This document shows, in pieces, positions 56,016-64,000 of a stretch of DNA of 64,000 nucleotides. The DNA is from CAVTJL01 sp963828215 (GTDB lineage: Bacteria > Pseudomonadota > Alphaproteobacteria > Geminicoccales > Geminicoccaceae). Made by a program: the position numbers and the translations under genes. The stretch spans positions 62,001 through 126,000 of the forward strand of contig CAWHFO010000046.1 in NCBI GenBank assembly GCA_963828215.1, written 5' to 3'. The first letter of the stretch is position 1. Every line of letters starts with the position of its first letter. The notes under the pieces are model-generated. The model worked only from the letters and a program-made list of their open reading frames with translations, ran no database searches and had not been told where the DNA came from.

Positions 56016-57287
56016 CTACTCCGCCGCTCGGACGAGGCTCTGGGGGTTCCTGGGGTCGTTGGCCCAGGTCATGTAGGGTCGGCCATTGTCGACCGGCACC
56101 ATGGTGATGCAGCCGTCGACCGGGCAGACATGGGCGCAGAGATTGCAGCCCACGCACTCGGCATCGATCACCTCGTAGCGGCGGCCGGCACCGGCCCGGA
56201 TCGCCTGATGCGCGGTATCCTCGCAGGCGATGTGGCAGAGGCCGCAATGGATGCAGAGGTCCTGGTCGATGCGGGCCTTGAGCTCGAAGCTCATATCGAG
56301 GTCGCCCCAGCTCACATAGTTCGGCACCGCCCGGCCCCGGAACTCCTCGAGGCTGCCATAGCCCCGATTGTCCATCCAGTTGGCGAGGCCCGAGGCCATG
56401 TCGCCCACGATCTTGAAGCCATAGTGCATTGCGGCCGTGCAGACCTGCACCGAGCCCGCCCCCATCGCGATGAACTCGGCGGCGTCGCGCCACGTCTCGA
56501 TCCCGCCGATGCCCGAGATCGGCAGCCCGCGGCACTCCGGGTCGCGGGCGATCTCGCCGACCATGCAGAGCGCGATCGGCTTCACGGCCGGGCCGCAATA
56601 GCCGCCATGGGCGCCCTTGCCGTGGACGGTCGGCAGCGGCGCCATCAGGTCGAGATCGACGCCCGTGACCGAGTTGATGGTGTTGATGAGCGAGACGGCG
56701 TCCGCGCCGCCGGCCCTGGCGGCCCGGGCCGGCGTCAGGATGCTCGTGACGTTCGGCGTGAGCTTGACGAAGACCGGCATGCGCGTCGCGGCCTTGCACC
56801 AGCGCACCACCATCTCGATGTACTCGGGCACCTGGCCCACGGCCGAGCCCATGCCGCGCTCGCTCATCCCGTGCGGGCAGCCGAAATTGAGCTCGACGGC
56901 ATCGGCGCCGGTCTCCTCGACCCGGCCCAGGATGGTCCGCCAGTTGGCCTCCTCGCAGGGGACCATGAGCGAGACGATCATCGCCCGATCGGGCCAGTCC
57001 CGCTTGACCTCCTTGATCTCCCTGAGGTTGACGTCGAGCGGCCGGTCGGTGATCAGCTCGATGTTGTTGAAGCCGGCCATGCGCTGGCCGCGATAGGCCA
57101 CGGCCCCGTAGCGGGAGGAAGTGTTGACGATGGGCGGGTCCTCGCCGAGCGTCTTCCAGACGACCCCGCCCCAGCCCGCCCTCAGCGCGCGGACGACATT
57201 GTAGGCCTTGTCGGTCGGCGGCGCGGAGGCGAGCCAGAACGGGTTGGGAGCCGTCACGCCCGCGATCCTGCACCGAAGATCCGCCAT
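56016..57287 (-). CDS. preA: NAD-dependent dihydropyrimidine dehydrogenase, subunit PreA
   Basis: 423 residues from the ATG at 57287 (GGAGAAG site in front). FMN-barrel domain of the dihydroorotate-dehydrogenase type: AGVTAPNPFWLASAPPTDKAYNV, GFNNIELITDRPLDVNLREIKEVK, VELNFGCPHGMSERGMGSAVGQ (active-site loop) and GADAVSLINTINSV. Two C-terminal 4Fe-4S motifs are CIHCGLCHIACEDTAH and CVGCNLCAHVCPVDGC. It reduces uracil/thymine with electrons from PreT. Confidence 0.96.
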   Translation of the reverse strand: MADLRCRIAGVTAPNPFWLASAPPTDKAYNVVRALRAGWGGVVWKTLGEDPPIVNTSSRYGAVAYRGQRMAGFNNIELITDRPLDVNLREIKEVKRDWPDRAMIVSLMVPCEEANWRTILGRVEETGADAVELNFGCPHGMSERGMGSAVGQVPEYIEMVVRWCKAATRMPVFVKLTPNVTSILTPARAARAGGADAVSLINTINSVTGVDLDLMAPLPTVHGKGAHGGYCGPAVKPIALCMVGEIARDPECRGLPISGIGGIETWRDAAEFIAMGAGSVQVCTAAMHYGFKIVGDMASGLANWMDNRGYGSLEEFRGRAVPNYVSWGDLDMSFELKARIDQDLCIHCGLCHIACEDTAHQAIRAGAGRRYEVIDAECVGCNLCAHVCPVDGCITMVPVDNGRPYMTWANDPRNPQSLVRAAE

Positions 57288-57402
57288 TCGCTTCTCCGAG
57301 ACGCGCCGCGCCGCCACGCGGCTTCAACACCTCTAGGCCTTACCTGGCCACCGGATCAAGTCCAGAAGCCGAGAAAATTAGTTTCGCTGTGGCCGGGCCG
57401 CA

Positions 57403-58746
57403 TCAGCCGGTCAGCCGGCGATGAATCGAGCGGGCCGCGACCTTGCCGTCCTCCACCGCGCTGACCGTGAGATCCTGGCCGTCTTCGACGCAGTCGCCGC
57501 CGGCCCAGACCCCCTCGAGCGAGGTGCGCCGCTCCTCGTCGACCCGGACCCTGCCGCCCTCGAGCGCCAACACCTCGCCTTGGTCGATTCCGCCATGGAG
57601 GAGCGTCTGGCCGATCGCCTTGAAGACCATGTCGGCCGGGAGGGTGTAGCGCTCGCCGGTGCCGACGAGGCGGCCGTCCCGGTCCTGGCGCGTGCGCTCG
57701 AGCTCGATCCCGCGCACGCTGCCCTCCTCGACCAGCAGCCGCGCCGGACGGGCCCAATGGCGGATGCGCACGTCGTCGGCACGCGCCACGGCCTGCTCGT
57801 GGTGGGTGGCACCCATCTGCTCGGGCCCGCGGCGATAGACGATGGTCACGGTCTCGGCGCCGAGCCTCCGGGTCTGGACGGCGATGTCGATCGCGGTGTT
57901 GCCGCCGCCGATCACGACGATGTCGCGGCCGACAGGCAGGGTCGCCTTGTCCGCGGCCTGGCGCAGCCGCTCGATATAGAGGATGGCGTCGAGCACGCCG
58001 CCCGCCTCCTCGCCGTCGAGCCCGAGCCTGTTGGTGCCGCCCAGCCCGACGCCCACGAACACCGCATGGAAGTCGCGCCGCAGCTCGCCCAGCGTGACGT
58101 CGCGCCCGAGGGCGATGCCCGTCCGCAGCTCGATCCCGCCGACCCCGAGAATGAAGGAAACCTCGCGCGCGGCGAATCCGTGCGGGACCTTGTAGGCGGC
58201 GATGCCGTGCTCGTTGAGACCGCCGGCCTTGGCGCGCTTCTCGAAGACGACGACGTCGTGGCCGAGGCGGGCCAGGGCATGGGCGCAGGCGAGGCCGGCC
58301 GGCCCGGCCCCGACCACCGCGATCCGCCGCCCCGTCGGCGCCGCCCGCTCGAAAGGCTGCTCGCCCCGATCGAGCAGCCAGTCCGTGGCGTGACGTTGCA
58401 GCAGCCCGATCCTGACCGGCTTTCCTTCCTGCGCCTCGCGGACGCAGGCCCCCTCGCACAGCACCTCGGTCGGGCAGACCCGGGCGCAGGCGCCCCCCAT
58501 GATGTTGGCCTCGAGGATGCCCATGGCGGCGCCGCGGAGATTGTCGGTCTGGATGCCGCGGATGAAGCCCGGGATGTCGATCGAGGTGGGGCAGGCCTCG
58601 ATGCAGGGCGCGTCGTGGCAGAAATAGCAGCGGCTGGCCTCCACCAGCGCCTGCTCGCGCGCCAGGGGAGGATTGAGCTCGTCGAAGTTCTGGGCATAGT
58701 CCGCCGCCGTCAGCCGCCCGGCCCGGATATCGACACCGTCGCCCAT
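57403..58746 (-). CDS. preT: NAD-dependent dihydropyrimidine dehydrogenase, subunit PreT
   Basis: 447 residues from the ATG at 58746, with GGAGGAG 9 bases upstream (the in-frame GTG at 58761 overlaps that site). N-terminal iron-sulfur region CYFCHDAPCIEACPTSIDIPGFI and GGACARVCPTEVLCEGACV, FAD loop IAVVGAGPAGLACAHALARLGHDVVVFE, NAD(P) loop IVVIGGGNTAIDIAVQTRRLGAETV, and GVWAGGDCVEDGQDLTVSAVEDGKVAARSIHR. It passes electrons from NADH to PreA. First gene of the operon. Confidence 0.95.
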   Translation of the reverse strand: MGDGVDIRAGRLTAADYAQNFDELNPPLAREQALVEASRCYFCHDAPCIEACPTSIDIPGFIRGIQTDNLRGAAMGILEANIMGGACARVCPTEVLCEGACVREAQEGKPVRIGLLQRHATDWLLDRGEQPFERAAPTGRRIAVVGAGPAGLACAHALARLGHDVVVFEKRAKAGGLNEHGIAAYKVPHGFAAREVSFILGVGGIELRTGIALGRDVTLGELRRDFHAVFVGVGLGGTNRLGLDGEEAGGVLDAILYIERLRQAADKATLPVGRDIVVIGGGNTAIDIAVQTRRLGAETVTIVYRRGPEQMGATHHEQAVARADDVRIRHWARPARLLVEEGSVRGIELERTRQDRDGRLVGTGERYTLPADMVFKAIGQTLLHGGIDQGEVLALEGGRVRVDEERRTSLEGVWAGGDCVEDGQDLTVSAVEDGKVAARSIHRRLTG

Positions 58747-58898
58747 GCCCGACTCCTCCACCCGCGCCTCCGGCGACGGTAGGTGGCGGCCGCATGACCG
58801 GTCAAGCGCCGGCCGCAGGGCTCGCCGGAGTGCGACCCGACGCCCCCCGGGTTCCCGACCGAGCCCTGCTCATGCGTCAGAAGGGCCTCTGATCGACC

Positions 58899-60431
58899 TC
58901 ATTCCATCGCCGCGGCGGCGCTGTGGGTGGCGGCGGCGCGGCGGGGGGCGGGTTTTCTCAGGAGGAGGACCATCGGCAGGACGGCGAGCGAGATCAGCAT
59001 CATCATGTAGAAGTCGTTGCCGTAGGCGATGATCTGCGCCTGGCGGGTGATCTCGGCGTTCAGCGCCACGGCGCCGGCGGGGTCCATCGGATTCCAGTAC
59101 CGTTGGATCGCGGGCCCGTAGAGCAGCGGGTTGAAGGCCGTGACGTGCGCGGCGATCGACTGGTGACTGATCTGCGTGTTGCTCGACAGCAGGCTGATGA
59201 CGCCCGAGATGCCGATCGAGCTGCCGATGTTGCGCATCAGGCTGAAGAGGCCCGTCCCCTCGGTGCGGTTCTCGGCCGGCAGGGTCGCGAAGGTGATCGT
59301 GCTCAAGGGGACGAAGATCAGGCCCAGGCCGACGCCCTGGGTGAGGCCGGTGCGGACGATGTCCCATTCCGAGACGTCGGGCGTGAAGCGCATCATCTCG
59401 AAGAGCGAGAGCGCGGTCATGAGAAGGCCCGCCGCGATCAGCAGGCGGACGTCGACCCGGTTGATGATCCGGCCGACGAGGAACATGGCGACCATCGTGC
59501 CGACGCCGCGCGGCGCCAGGACGATGCCCGCCGTGAGCACCGGATAGCCCATCAGGTTCTGCAGATAGGGCGTCAGCAGCGCCAGCGTCGCCAGCAGGAC
59601 GATGCCGACGGCGAAGATGAAGACGAGACCGGTCGTGAAGTTGCGGTCGGTGAACAGCCTCGGGCTGACGAAGGGATGCTCGGCCGTGAACATCTGCACG
59701 AGGAAGAGGTAGAAGGCGGTGCCGGCGACGAGCGTCTCGGCGATGATCTCGGCAGAGCCGAACCAGCCCAGCTGCTCGCCGCGATCGAGCATCAGCTGCA
59801 GGGCCCCGATGGCGAGGCTGAGCATGCCGAAGCCGAACCAGTCGAGGCCGGCGCCCTGCCGCCGCGGGGTCTCGTGGAGAAAGGTCAGAAGGCCCACGAA
59901 GGTCAGGATGCCGACCGGCAGGTTGACGTAGAAGACCCAGCGCCAGCTGTAGTTCTCGGTGAGCCAGCCGCCGAGCGTGGGGCCGAGGATGGGCCCGACC
60001 ATCACGCCCACGCCCCAGAGCGCCATCGCCGAGCCCTGCCTCTCGCGCGGATAGATGTCGAGGAGCACCGCCTGCGAGAGCGGCACCAGGGAGGCGCCGC
60101 AGATGCCCTGGAGGAGGCGGAAGAAGACGATCTGGTTCAGCGAGACGGCGGCGCCGCAGAGGATCGACGCGATCGTGAAGCCCACGACGGTGGTGAGGAA
60201 GAGCCTCTTCCGCCCGAAGCGCCCGGCCAGCCAGCCGGTCGGCGGGGTCATGATCGCGGCCGCGACGATGTAGGAGGTCAGGACCCAGTTGATCTGGTCG
60301 TAGCTCGCCGACAGGCTGCCCTGCATGTAGGGGAGGGCCACGTTGGCGATCGTCGTGTCGATCGCCTGCATGATCGTCGCCAGCATCACGCAGACCGTGA
60401 TGGCCCCCCGGTTGGCGGGATTGCCGTCCAT
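58899..60431 (-). CDS. emrB: DHA2-family multidrug efflux MFS permease, EmrB type
   Basis: 510 residues, 14 predicted membrane helices. MLATIMQAIDTTIANVALPYMQGSLSASYDQINWVLTSYIVAAAIMTPPTGWLAGRFGRKRLFL includes helix 1 with its conserved acidic residue and the loop motif GWLAGRFGRKR; GPILGPTLGGWLTENYSWRWVFYVNLPVG is motif C. It pairs with EmrA upstream (5-base gap) in a tripartite pump; the outer-membrane partner is not in the window. Confidence 0.95.
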   Translation of the reverse strand: MDGNPANRGAITVCVMLATIMQAIDTTIANVALPYMQGSLSASYDQINWVLTSYIVAAAIMTPPTGWLAGRFGRKRLFLTTVVGFTIASILCGAAVSLNQIVFFRLLQGICGASLVPLSQAVLLDIYPRERQGSAMALWGVGVMVGPILGPTLGGWLTENYSWRWVFYVNLPVGILTFVGLLTFLHETPRRQGAGLDWFGFGMLSLAIGALQLMLDRGEQLGWFGSAEIIAETLVAGTAFYLFLVQMFTAEHPFVSPRLFTDRNFTTGLVFIFAVGIVLLATLALLTPYLQNLMGYPVLTAGIVLAPRGVGTMVAMFLVGRIINRVDVRLLIAAGLLMTALSLFEMMRFTPDVSEWDIVRTGLTQGVGLGLIFVPLSTITFATLPAENRTEGTGLFSLMRNIGSSIGISGVISLLSSNTQISHQSIAAHVTAFNPLLYGPAIQRYWNPMDPAGAVALNAEITRQAQIIAYGNDFYMMMLISLAVLPMVLLLRKPAPRRAAATHSAAAAME

Positions 60432-60436
60432 CGGGG

Positions 60437-61594
60437 TCAGCCGGCGCTGTGCCCGAAGAGGCTGCCGATCAGCTTGCCGAGGCTGCGATGCACGCCGGTG
60501 TCGATCTCGACCTCGGTGCTCATGCCGGCTCTGAGCGGGGGCTGGCCGGGCTCCGTGTCGACGCGGATGCGGACGGGGATGCGCTGCACCACCTTGACCC
60601 AGTTGCCGCTCGCATTCTGTGCCGGCAGGAGGGAGAACTCGGCTTGGCTGGCCGGGCTGACACTCTGGACCGTGCCCTTGAAGGCGACGCCCGGATAGGT
60701 GTCGACGCTGACCTCGGCCGGCTGGCCGGCGACCACGTGGGTGAGGTCGGTCTCCTTGGGATTGGCCTCGACCCAGACATGGTCGGTGGCGACCAGGGCG
60801 AAGGCTGCCTGGCCCGCCGGCAGGTATTCGCCCGGCCGGAGCTGATCGACCTCGGCGACGATGCCGTCCACCGGCGCCCGGACCACCGTGTGGGCCAGAT
60901 CGCGGGCCGCGAGGGCGCGTGCCGCCTCGGCGGCCCGGTACCGCGGATGGTTCTCGATGGGCCCTGTCGGGTCGCCGTCGAGCTGGGCGACGATGCCGGC
61001 CACTTGGGCCTCGAGGGCCTTGACCTGCTGGCGGGCCACGTCGAGGTCGTGCTTGCGGCTGTCGAGCTCGCTCTGCGGGCTGAAATGGCGGGCGGCCAGG
61101 TCCACCTGGCGCTGATGCTCGAGCGTCGCATAGTCGACCGTGGCCTTGGCCTCGTCGAGCCGGGCCTGCATCTCCCTCCAGCTCGCCTGCAGCGCCTGGA
61201 GCTGGTTGGCGACCACGCCGACCTGCGCCTCGGCCTGGTCGAGCGTGGCCCGGTAGCCGCTGTCGTCGAGGCGGAACAGCACCTGGCCCTTGCTGACCCG
61301 CGCATTGTCCTCCACCTCGACCGTCGCGACGAGGCCGGCGACATCGGTCGCGATGTTGACGATATCGGCGTGGACGTACGCGTTGTCGGTCGAGACCCAG
61401 CGGCCGCCGGTGAGCCAGAAGTAGCCGACACCGATCAGGATCAGGATGGGGCCCAGGATGAGCAGCGTCAGGCGAACGACCTTGCGCCGCGAGACGCGCC
61501 GACGCGGCGGCGCCGGCGGCTTGGGCGCCTGGTGGGCACGGCCCTCGGGAGCCGCTCCGGTGACGCCGGGCGTCTGGACGTCGAGGTCAGCCAT
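60437..61594 (-). CDS. emrA: Membrane-fusion protein, EmrA/HlyD family
   Basis: 385 residues. N-terminal membrane helix (RLTLLILGPILILIGVGYFWLTG), first lipoyl half (STDNAYVHADIVNIATDVAGLVATVEVEDNARVSKGQVLFRLD), a long coiled coil (about residues 105-205), second lipoyl half (TVVRAPVDGIVAEVDQLRPGEYLPAGQAAFALVA) and a beta-barrel. It bridges EmrB to the outer membrane. Its start overlaps the end of marR by 8 bases. Confidence 0.95.
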   Translation of the reverse strand: MADLDVQTPGVTGAAPEGRAHQAPKPPAPPRRRVSRRKVVRLTLLILGPILILIGVGYFWLTGGRWVSTDNAYVHADIVNIATDVAGLVATVEVEDNARVSKGQVLFRLDDSGYRATLDQAEAQVGVVANQLQALQASWREMQARLDEAKATVDYATLEHQRQVDLAARHFSPQSELDSRKHDLDVARQQVKALEAQVAGIVAQLDGDPTGPIENHPRYRAAEAARALAARDLAHTVVRAPVDGIVAEVDQLRPGEYLPAGQAAFALVATDHVWVEANPKETDLTHVVAGQPAEVSVDTYPGVAFKGTVQSVSPASQAEFSLLPAQNASGNWVKVVQRIPVRIRVDTEPGQPPLRAGMSTEVEIDTGVHRSLGKLIGSLFGHSAG

Positions 61595-62090
61595 GGGCGA
61601 TCTTCGCGGTCGGGCCGGCCGGCTCCTCGCTCGCCCGGCTGCCGAGGTTGGACTTGAGCCTGAGCAGGAGGTCCATCAGCTGATGCCGCGCCGGGGCGTC
61701 GAGGCCGGCCATCGCCTCCTCGCGGACCTCGGCGCCGAGCGCCCGCATGCGCTCCAGCACCGGTCCGGCGGCCTCGGTCAGGAAGAGGATGCGCGTCCGC
61801 CGGTCGCGGGGATCGTTGCGCCGCTCGACCATGCCCGCCGCCTCGAGCCGGTCCAGGATGCGCACCAGCGTGATCGGCTCGATCTCCAGGAGCTGGGCCA
61901 GGCAGACCTGGGTGATCCCCTCGTTCCGCGCGAGATAGGCGAGCACGGACCACTGGGCGCGGGTCAGGCCGAGGCCGCCGGCCCGTGCGCGCTGCTCGAA
62001 GCGCTTGCGGAAGAGCCGGGCCACGTCGTTCAGGACGAAGCCCAAGGTCGGCTCCGGCGCCCGCACGGTCACGGCCTCGAGATTGGACAT
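61587..62090 (-). CDS. MarR-family transcriptional regulator of the emrAB operon
   Basis: 167 residues from the ATG at 62090. Winged helix: GLGLTRAQWSVLAYLARNEGITQVCLAQLLEIEPITLVRILDRLEAAGMVERRNDPRDRRTRILFLTEAAGPVL. Earlier in-frame starts would run through the palindrome at 62106-62127, so 62090 is preferred. First gene of marR-emrA-emrB; auto-repression relieved by the pump's substrates is the normal scheme. Confidence 0.93.
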   Translation of the reverse strand: MSNLEAVTVRAPEPTLGFVLNDVARLFRKRFEQRARAGGLGLTRAQWSVLAYLARNEGITQVCLAQLLEIEPITLVRILDRLEAAGMVERRNDPRDRRTRILFLTEAAGPVLERMRALGAEVREEAMAGLDAPARHQLMDLLLRLKSNLGSRASEEPAGPTAKIAHG

Positions 62091-62105
62091 GAGCAACCTG
62101 CCAGC

Positions 62106-62127
62106 TATCATGAGCAGGCTCATGATA
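62106..62127. promoter_or_regulatory. Palindromic operator for the MarR regulator
   Basis: TATCATGAGC, AG, GCTCATGATA: a perfect inverted repeat with 10-base arms and a 2-base centre, 15 bases upstream of the marR start in a notably AT-rich patch. Size and position fit a MarR-dimer site covering the promoter/leader of the operon. Confidence 0.75.
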
Positions 62128-62263
62128 TAAAGCCTCATCATAAGGGGGCAAGCACGTACAGAGGGCTCGCCCATGCGTGCAGCGCCGGTCTCGGCTGCGC
62201 CCGGCGCAGCCCCGGCGGGCGGATCCCGCGCAAAATGCCCTGTGCCGCCGCGGAGACAGCTTC

Positions 62264-63466
62264 TTGAGCGGGCTTCTCCACGGGCTGCAGCCGCTGGTGG
62301 CACTCGGCCTCCTGGGCCTGGGCGTCCTGCTCGGCCTGCTCGTCGGCTCGCTCTGGCGCGGAGGCCAGGCCCGGCTGGCGCGGCGCCTCCTGGCCGAGAG
62401 CGAGGCGCAGCGCCAGGCCGAGACCGAGGCGCTGCTCGATGGCGTCAAGCTGGCCTTCGGCGACATCTCGCTCGACACCTTCGGTCGGCTCGGCGAGCAG
62501 CTTCTCGGTCAGACCCAGGCGGCCCTCTCGGCCGAGCGGCGCCTCCAGGGCCAGCAGCTCGGGGCCGAGCGTGCCGAGTCCGAGACGCGGCTGCGGACCA
62601 TGCTCGGCCAGCTCGAGCGGATGCAGGCGCTGATCCGCGATATCGAGCGCGACCGCGAGCAGAAATTCGGGCGGCTCGAAAGCGAGCTCAAGATCGCCGG
62701 GGAGCGGGCCCAGAGCCTCGCCGCCACGACCCGGCAGCTGGCCGACGCCCTCTCGAACACCCGCGCCCGCGGCCAGTGGGGCGAGCGGATGGCGGAGGAC
62801 GTGCTCCGTCTCGCGGGCATGGAGGAGACGGTCAGCTACCGGCGCCAGGCGCCGACGCCGAGCGGCACGCGGCCCGACTTCACGCTGCTGCTGCCCGACG
62901 GGCTCGTCGTCCACATGGACGTCAAATTTCCCTTCGACAACTATCTGAGGAGCCTGCAGGCGACGGACGCAGAGGCGCGGCAGCGGCTCGAGGCCGCGTT
63001 CCGGAAGGACGTGCGCGCCAAGATCGTCGAGGTCGCGAGCCGCGACTATGTGGCGCCCGACGCGGGCACCATCGACATGGCGCTGCTCTTCATCCCGAAC
63101 GAGCAGGTGTTCGGCGCGATGCTGTCGCTCGAGCCGCTGCTCGTCGACGAGGCGCTGGCCAAGCGGGTGGTCCTGGTCTCGCCGCTCAGCCTCTTCGCCG
63201 TGCTGGCGGTGATCCGCCAGGCCACGGCGAGCTTCCGGATGAGCCGCGCGGCGCGCGACCTCGCGGCGGGGCTCGAGGCGTTCCGCAACGGCTGGCGGGC
63301 CTATCAGGCGGAGAGCGAGCGGGTCGGCCAGCGCCTCGAGGAAGCCCAGAAGGCATTCCAGCTCCTCACCCTGGTGCGCCGTGAGCGACTCGAGCGCGAG
63401 ATCGACCGGCTGGATGCGCTGACGCGACCGTCGGCGCCGCCGGTCGATCCGGGCGCCGCCGGCTAG
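62264..63466 (+). CDS. rmuC: DNA recombination protein RmuC
   Basis: 400 residues if begun at the TTG 62264, which has CGGAGA 8 bases upstream; a longer in-frame start is less likely because it adds basic non-conserved sequence. N-terminal membrane helix (PLVALGLLGLGVLLGLLVGSLW), a coiled coil (about 40-170), then the PD-(D/E)XK-like RmuC domain: RGQWGERMAEDVLRLAGM, RPDFTLLLPDGLVVHMDVKFPFDNYLR, IDMALLFIPNEQVFGAML, VVLVSPLSLFAVLAVIRQA. Thought to limit DNA inversion. Divergent from marR. Confidence 0.94.
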   Translation: MSGLLHGLQPLVALGLLGLGVLLGLLVGSLWRGGQARLARRLLAESEAQRQAETEALLDGVKLAFGDISLDTFGRLGEQLLGQTQAALSAERRLQGQQLGAERAESETRLRTMLGQLERMQALIRDIERDREQKFGRLESELKIAGERAQSLAATTRQLADALSNTRARGQWGERMAEDVLRLAGMEETVSYRRQAPTPSGTRPDFTLLLPDGLVVHMDVKFPFDNYLRSLQATDAEARQRLEAAFRKDVRAKIVEVASRDYVAPDAGTIDMALLFIPNEQVFGAMLSLEPLLVDEALAKRVVLVSPLSLFAVLAVIRQATASFRMSRAARDLAAGLEAFRNGWRAYQAESERVGQRLEEAQKAFQLLTLVRRERLEREIDRLDALTRPSAPPVDPGAAG

Positions 63467-64000
63467 GGCAGGGCCGCGCCGGACTCCAGGAAGCCCGAGA
63501 CCTGGGCCGCCGGGAGAGGCGTCACCAGCGCGAAGGCGTAGGCCCTGTCCCGCCAGCTCAGCCGGGTCAGCCCGTCCACCTCGGCGACGGCGGCGCGCTC
63601 GCCCGCTCCGAGCGTGGCCCCGTCGGAAGGCTGGACGTAGAGCAGCGCCGGCGCCTCGTCGCGTCGATAGGCGACCAGCGCAGCCGGCTCGCCGGCCAGA
63701 TAGGCGATCCGGCCGCCGGTCATGACGAAACCGTCCGGGTCGGGCGGCAGCGGAAAGTCCCTTCCGAGGCGCGTCGTGAACCAGTTCCTGAGGCTCGCCG
63801 GCTCGCTGGTCCGGAGCTCGAGAGCGCTGTCGCCCCGAACGAAGTCCTGGTAGCCCAGCACCGCGGGATCGCCGCCCGCGCGCTCGCCGAAATAGGGCCG
63901 GACGAGCTGGACGACGGCACCAGCGGCGCCGGCGATCATCATCGCGCCCAGAATTCGGGTGAGCAGGCGCCGGCTGCGCGCCGCGGCACGCTGAGGCCGC
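63463..64000 (-). CDS. Anti-sigma factor-like membrane protein, C-terminal part
   Basis: The frame is open to the window end (codons to 63999), so the N-terminus, where a zinc-binding anti-sigma domain would be, is missing. Visible: basic residues (SRRLLTRI), a membrane helix (LGAMMIAGAAGAVVQLV) and a periplasmic domain: SLRNWFTTRLGRDFPLPPDPDGFVMTGGRIAYLAGEPAALVAYRR, SWRDRAYAFALVTPLP. This pattern is that of alphaproteobacterial RsiW-like anti-sigma/transmembrane regulators paired with ECF sigma factors. The stop overlaps the convergent rmuC stop. Confidence 0.7.
   Translation of the reverse strand, partial: RPQRAAARSRRLLTRILGAMMIAGAAGAVVQLVRPYFGERAGGDPAVLGYQDFVRGDSALELRTSEPASLRNWFTTRLGRDFPLPPDPDGFVMTGGRIAYLAGEPAALVAYRRDEAPALLYVQPSDGATLGAGERAAVAEVDGLTRLSWRDRAYAFALVTPLPAAQVSGFLESGAALP

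Overview
The window is very GC-rich (about 70% by eye, with a few clearly AT-richer islands). Its gene set points to an alphaproteobacterium: a TIGR02186 protein, a Usg-like protein, HrcA/CIRCE-controlled groESL, a petABC (cytochrome bc1) operon, Cox11/Sco/PCuAC copper genes and PreT/PreA pyrimidine reductase. No rRNA, tRNA, CRISPR array or prophage was seen. About twenty genes carry one or more reading-frame breaks, mostly single-base slips in G/C runs, while neighbours such as secA, groEL and petB are intact. This suggests a draft or metagenome consensus with indel errors on top of some genuine gene decay; I give whole-gene spans and mark each break.

Layout. 0-5.4 kb: end of a TIGR02186 membrane protein, a universal stress protein, N-carbamoylputrescine amidase, a methyltransferase and secA. 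5.4-14.2 kb: an OmpA-like protein and a caspase/formylglycine-enzyme-like fusion; then, on the minus strand, a two-partner secretion operon (TpsB transporter, large badly broken TpsA exoprotein, glycosyltransferase). 14.2-18 kb: a chimeric ABC-transporter remnant, usg, groESL with promoter, CIRCE and terminator, and a VapBC pair. 18-24.6 kb: metabolic genes (quinone oxidoreductase, 2-hydroxyacid dehydrogenase, GST, CrcB + DUF190, lipid kinase, deacetylase, cupin).

24.6-28.1 kb is an accessory island: a TIR-domain protein with an in-frame stop, an unknown gene, and an IS1380-family element inserted into the last codons of that gene. 28-40.5 kb: PEP-mutase family enzyme, SDRs, a glycosyltransferase, a SAM/adenylate cyclase/ATPase/TPR signalling protein, a LysR/SDR divergent pair, an MFS exporter, a Sel1-repeat protein and a family-6 DNA glycosylase. 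40.5-43.2 kb is a second accessory patch: an AT-rich DUF2971 gene, a toxin-antitoxin pair whose toxin has lost its middle, and an unknown gene.

43.2-48.5 kb is respiratory: a Cox11-cytochrome c fusion, Sco, PCuAC and DUF2946 copper-delivery genes, then petC, petB and a petA (Rieske) gene that keeps its two ends but has lost the whole iron-sulfur domain. 48.6-53 kb: trmL, hemF, ppa, a CBS protein, bolA, an Xre regulator and an ABC ATPase. 53-58.8 kb: a pyrimidine-degradation operon (preT, preA, unknown, N-carbamoyl amidohydrolase) continuing into a Fic gene. 58.9-64 kb: a marR-emrA-emrB efflux operon with a perfect palindromic operator, rmuC, and the end of an anti-sigma-factor-like gene.

The points most worth following are the gutted Rieske gene inside an otherwise normal bc1 operon, the TIR/unknown-gene/IS1380 island, the TPS exoprotein operon with its own glycosyltransferase, the caspase-FGE fusion, and the Cox11-cytochrome c fusion.
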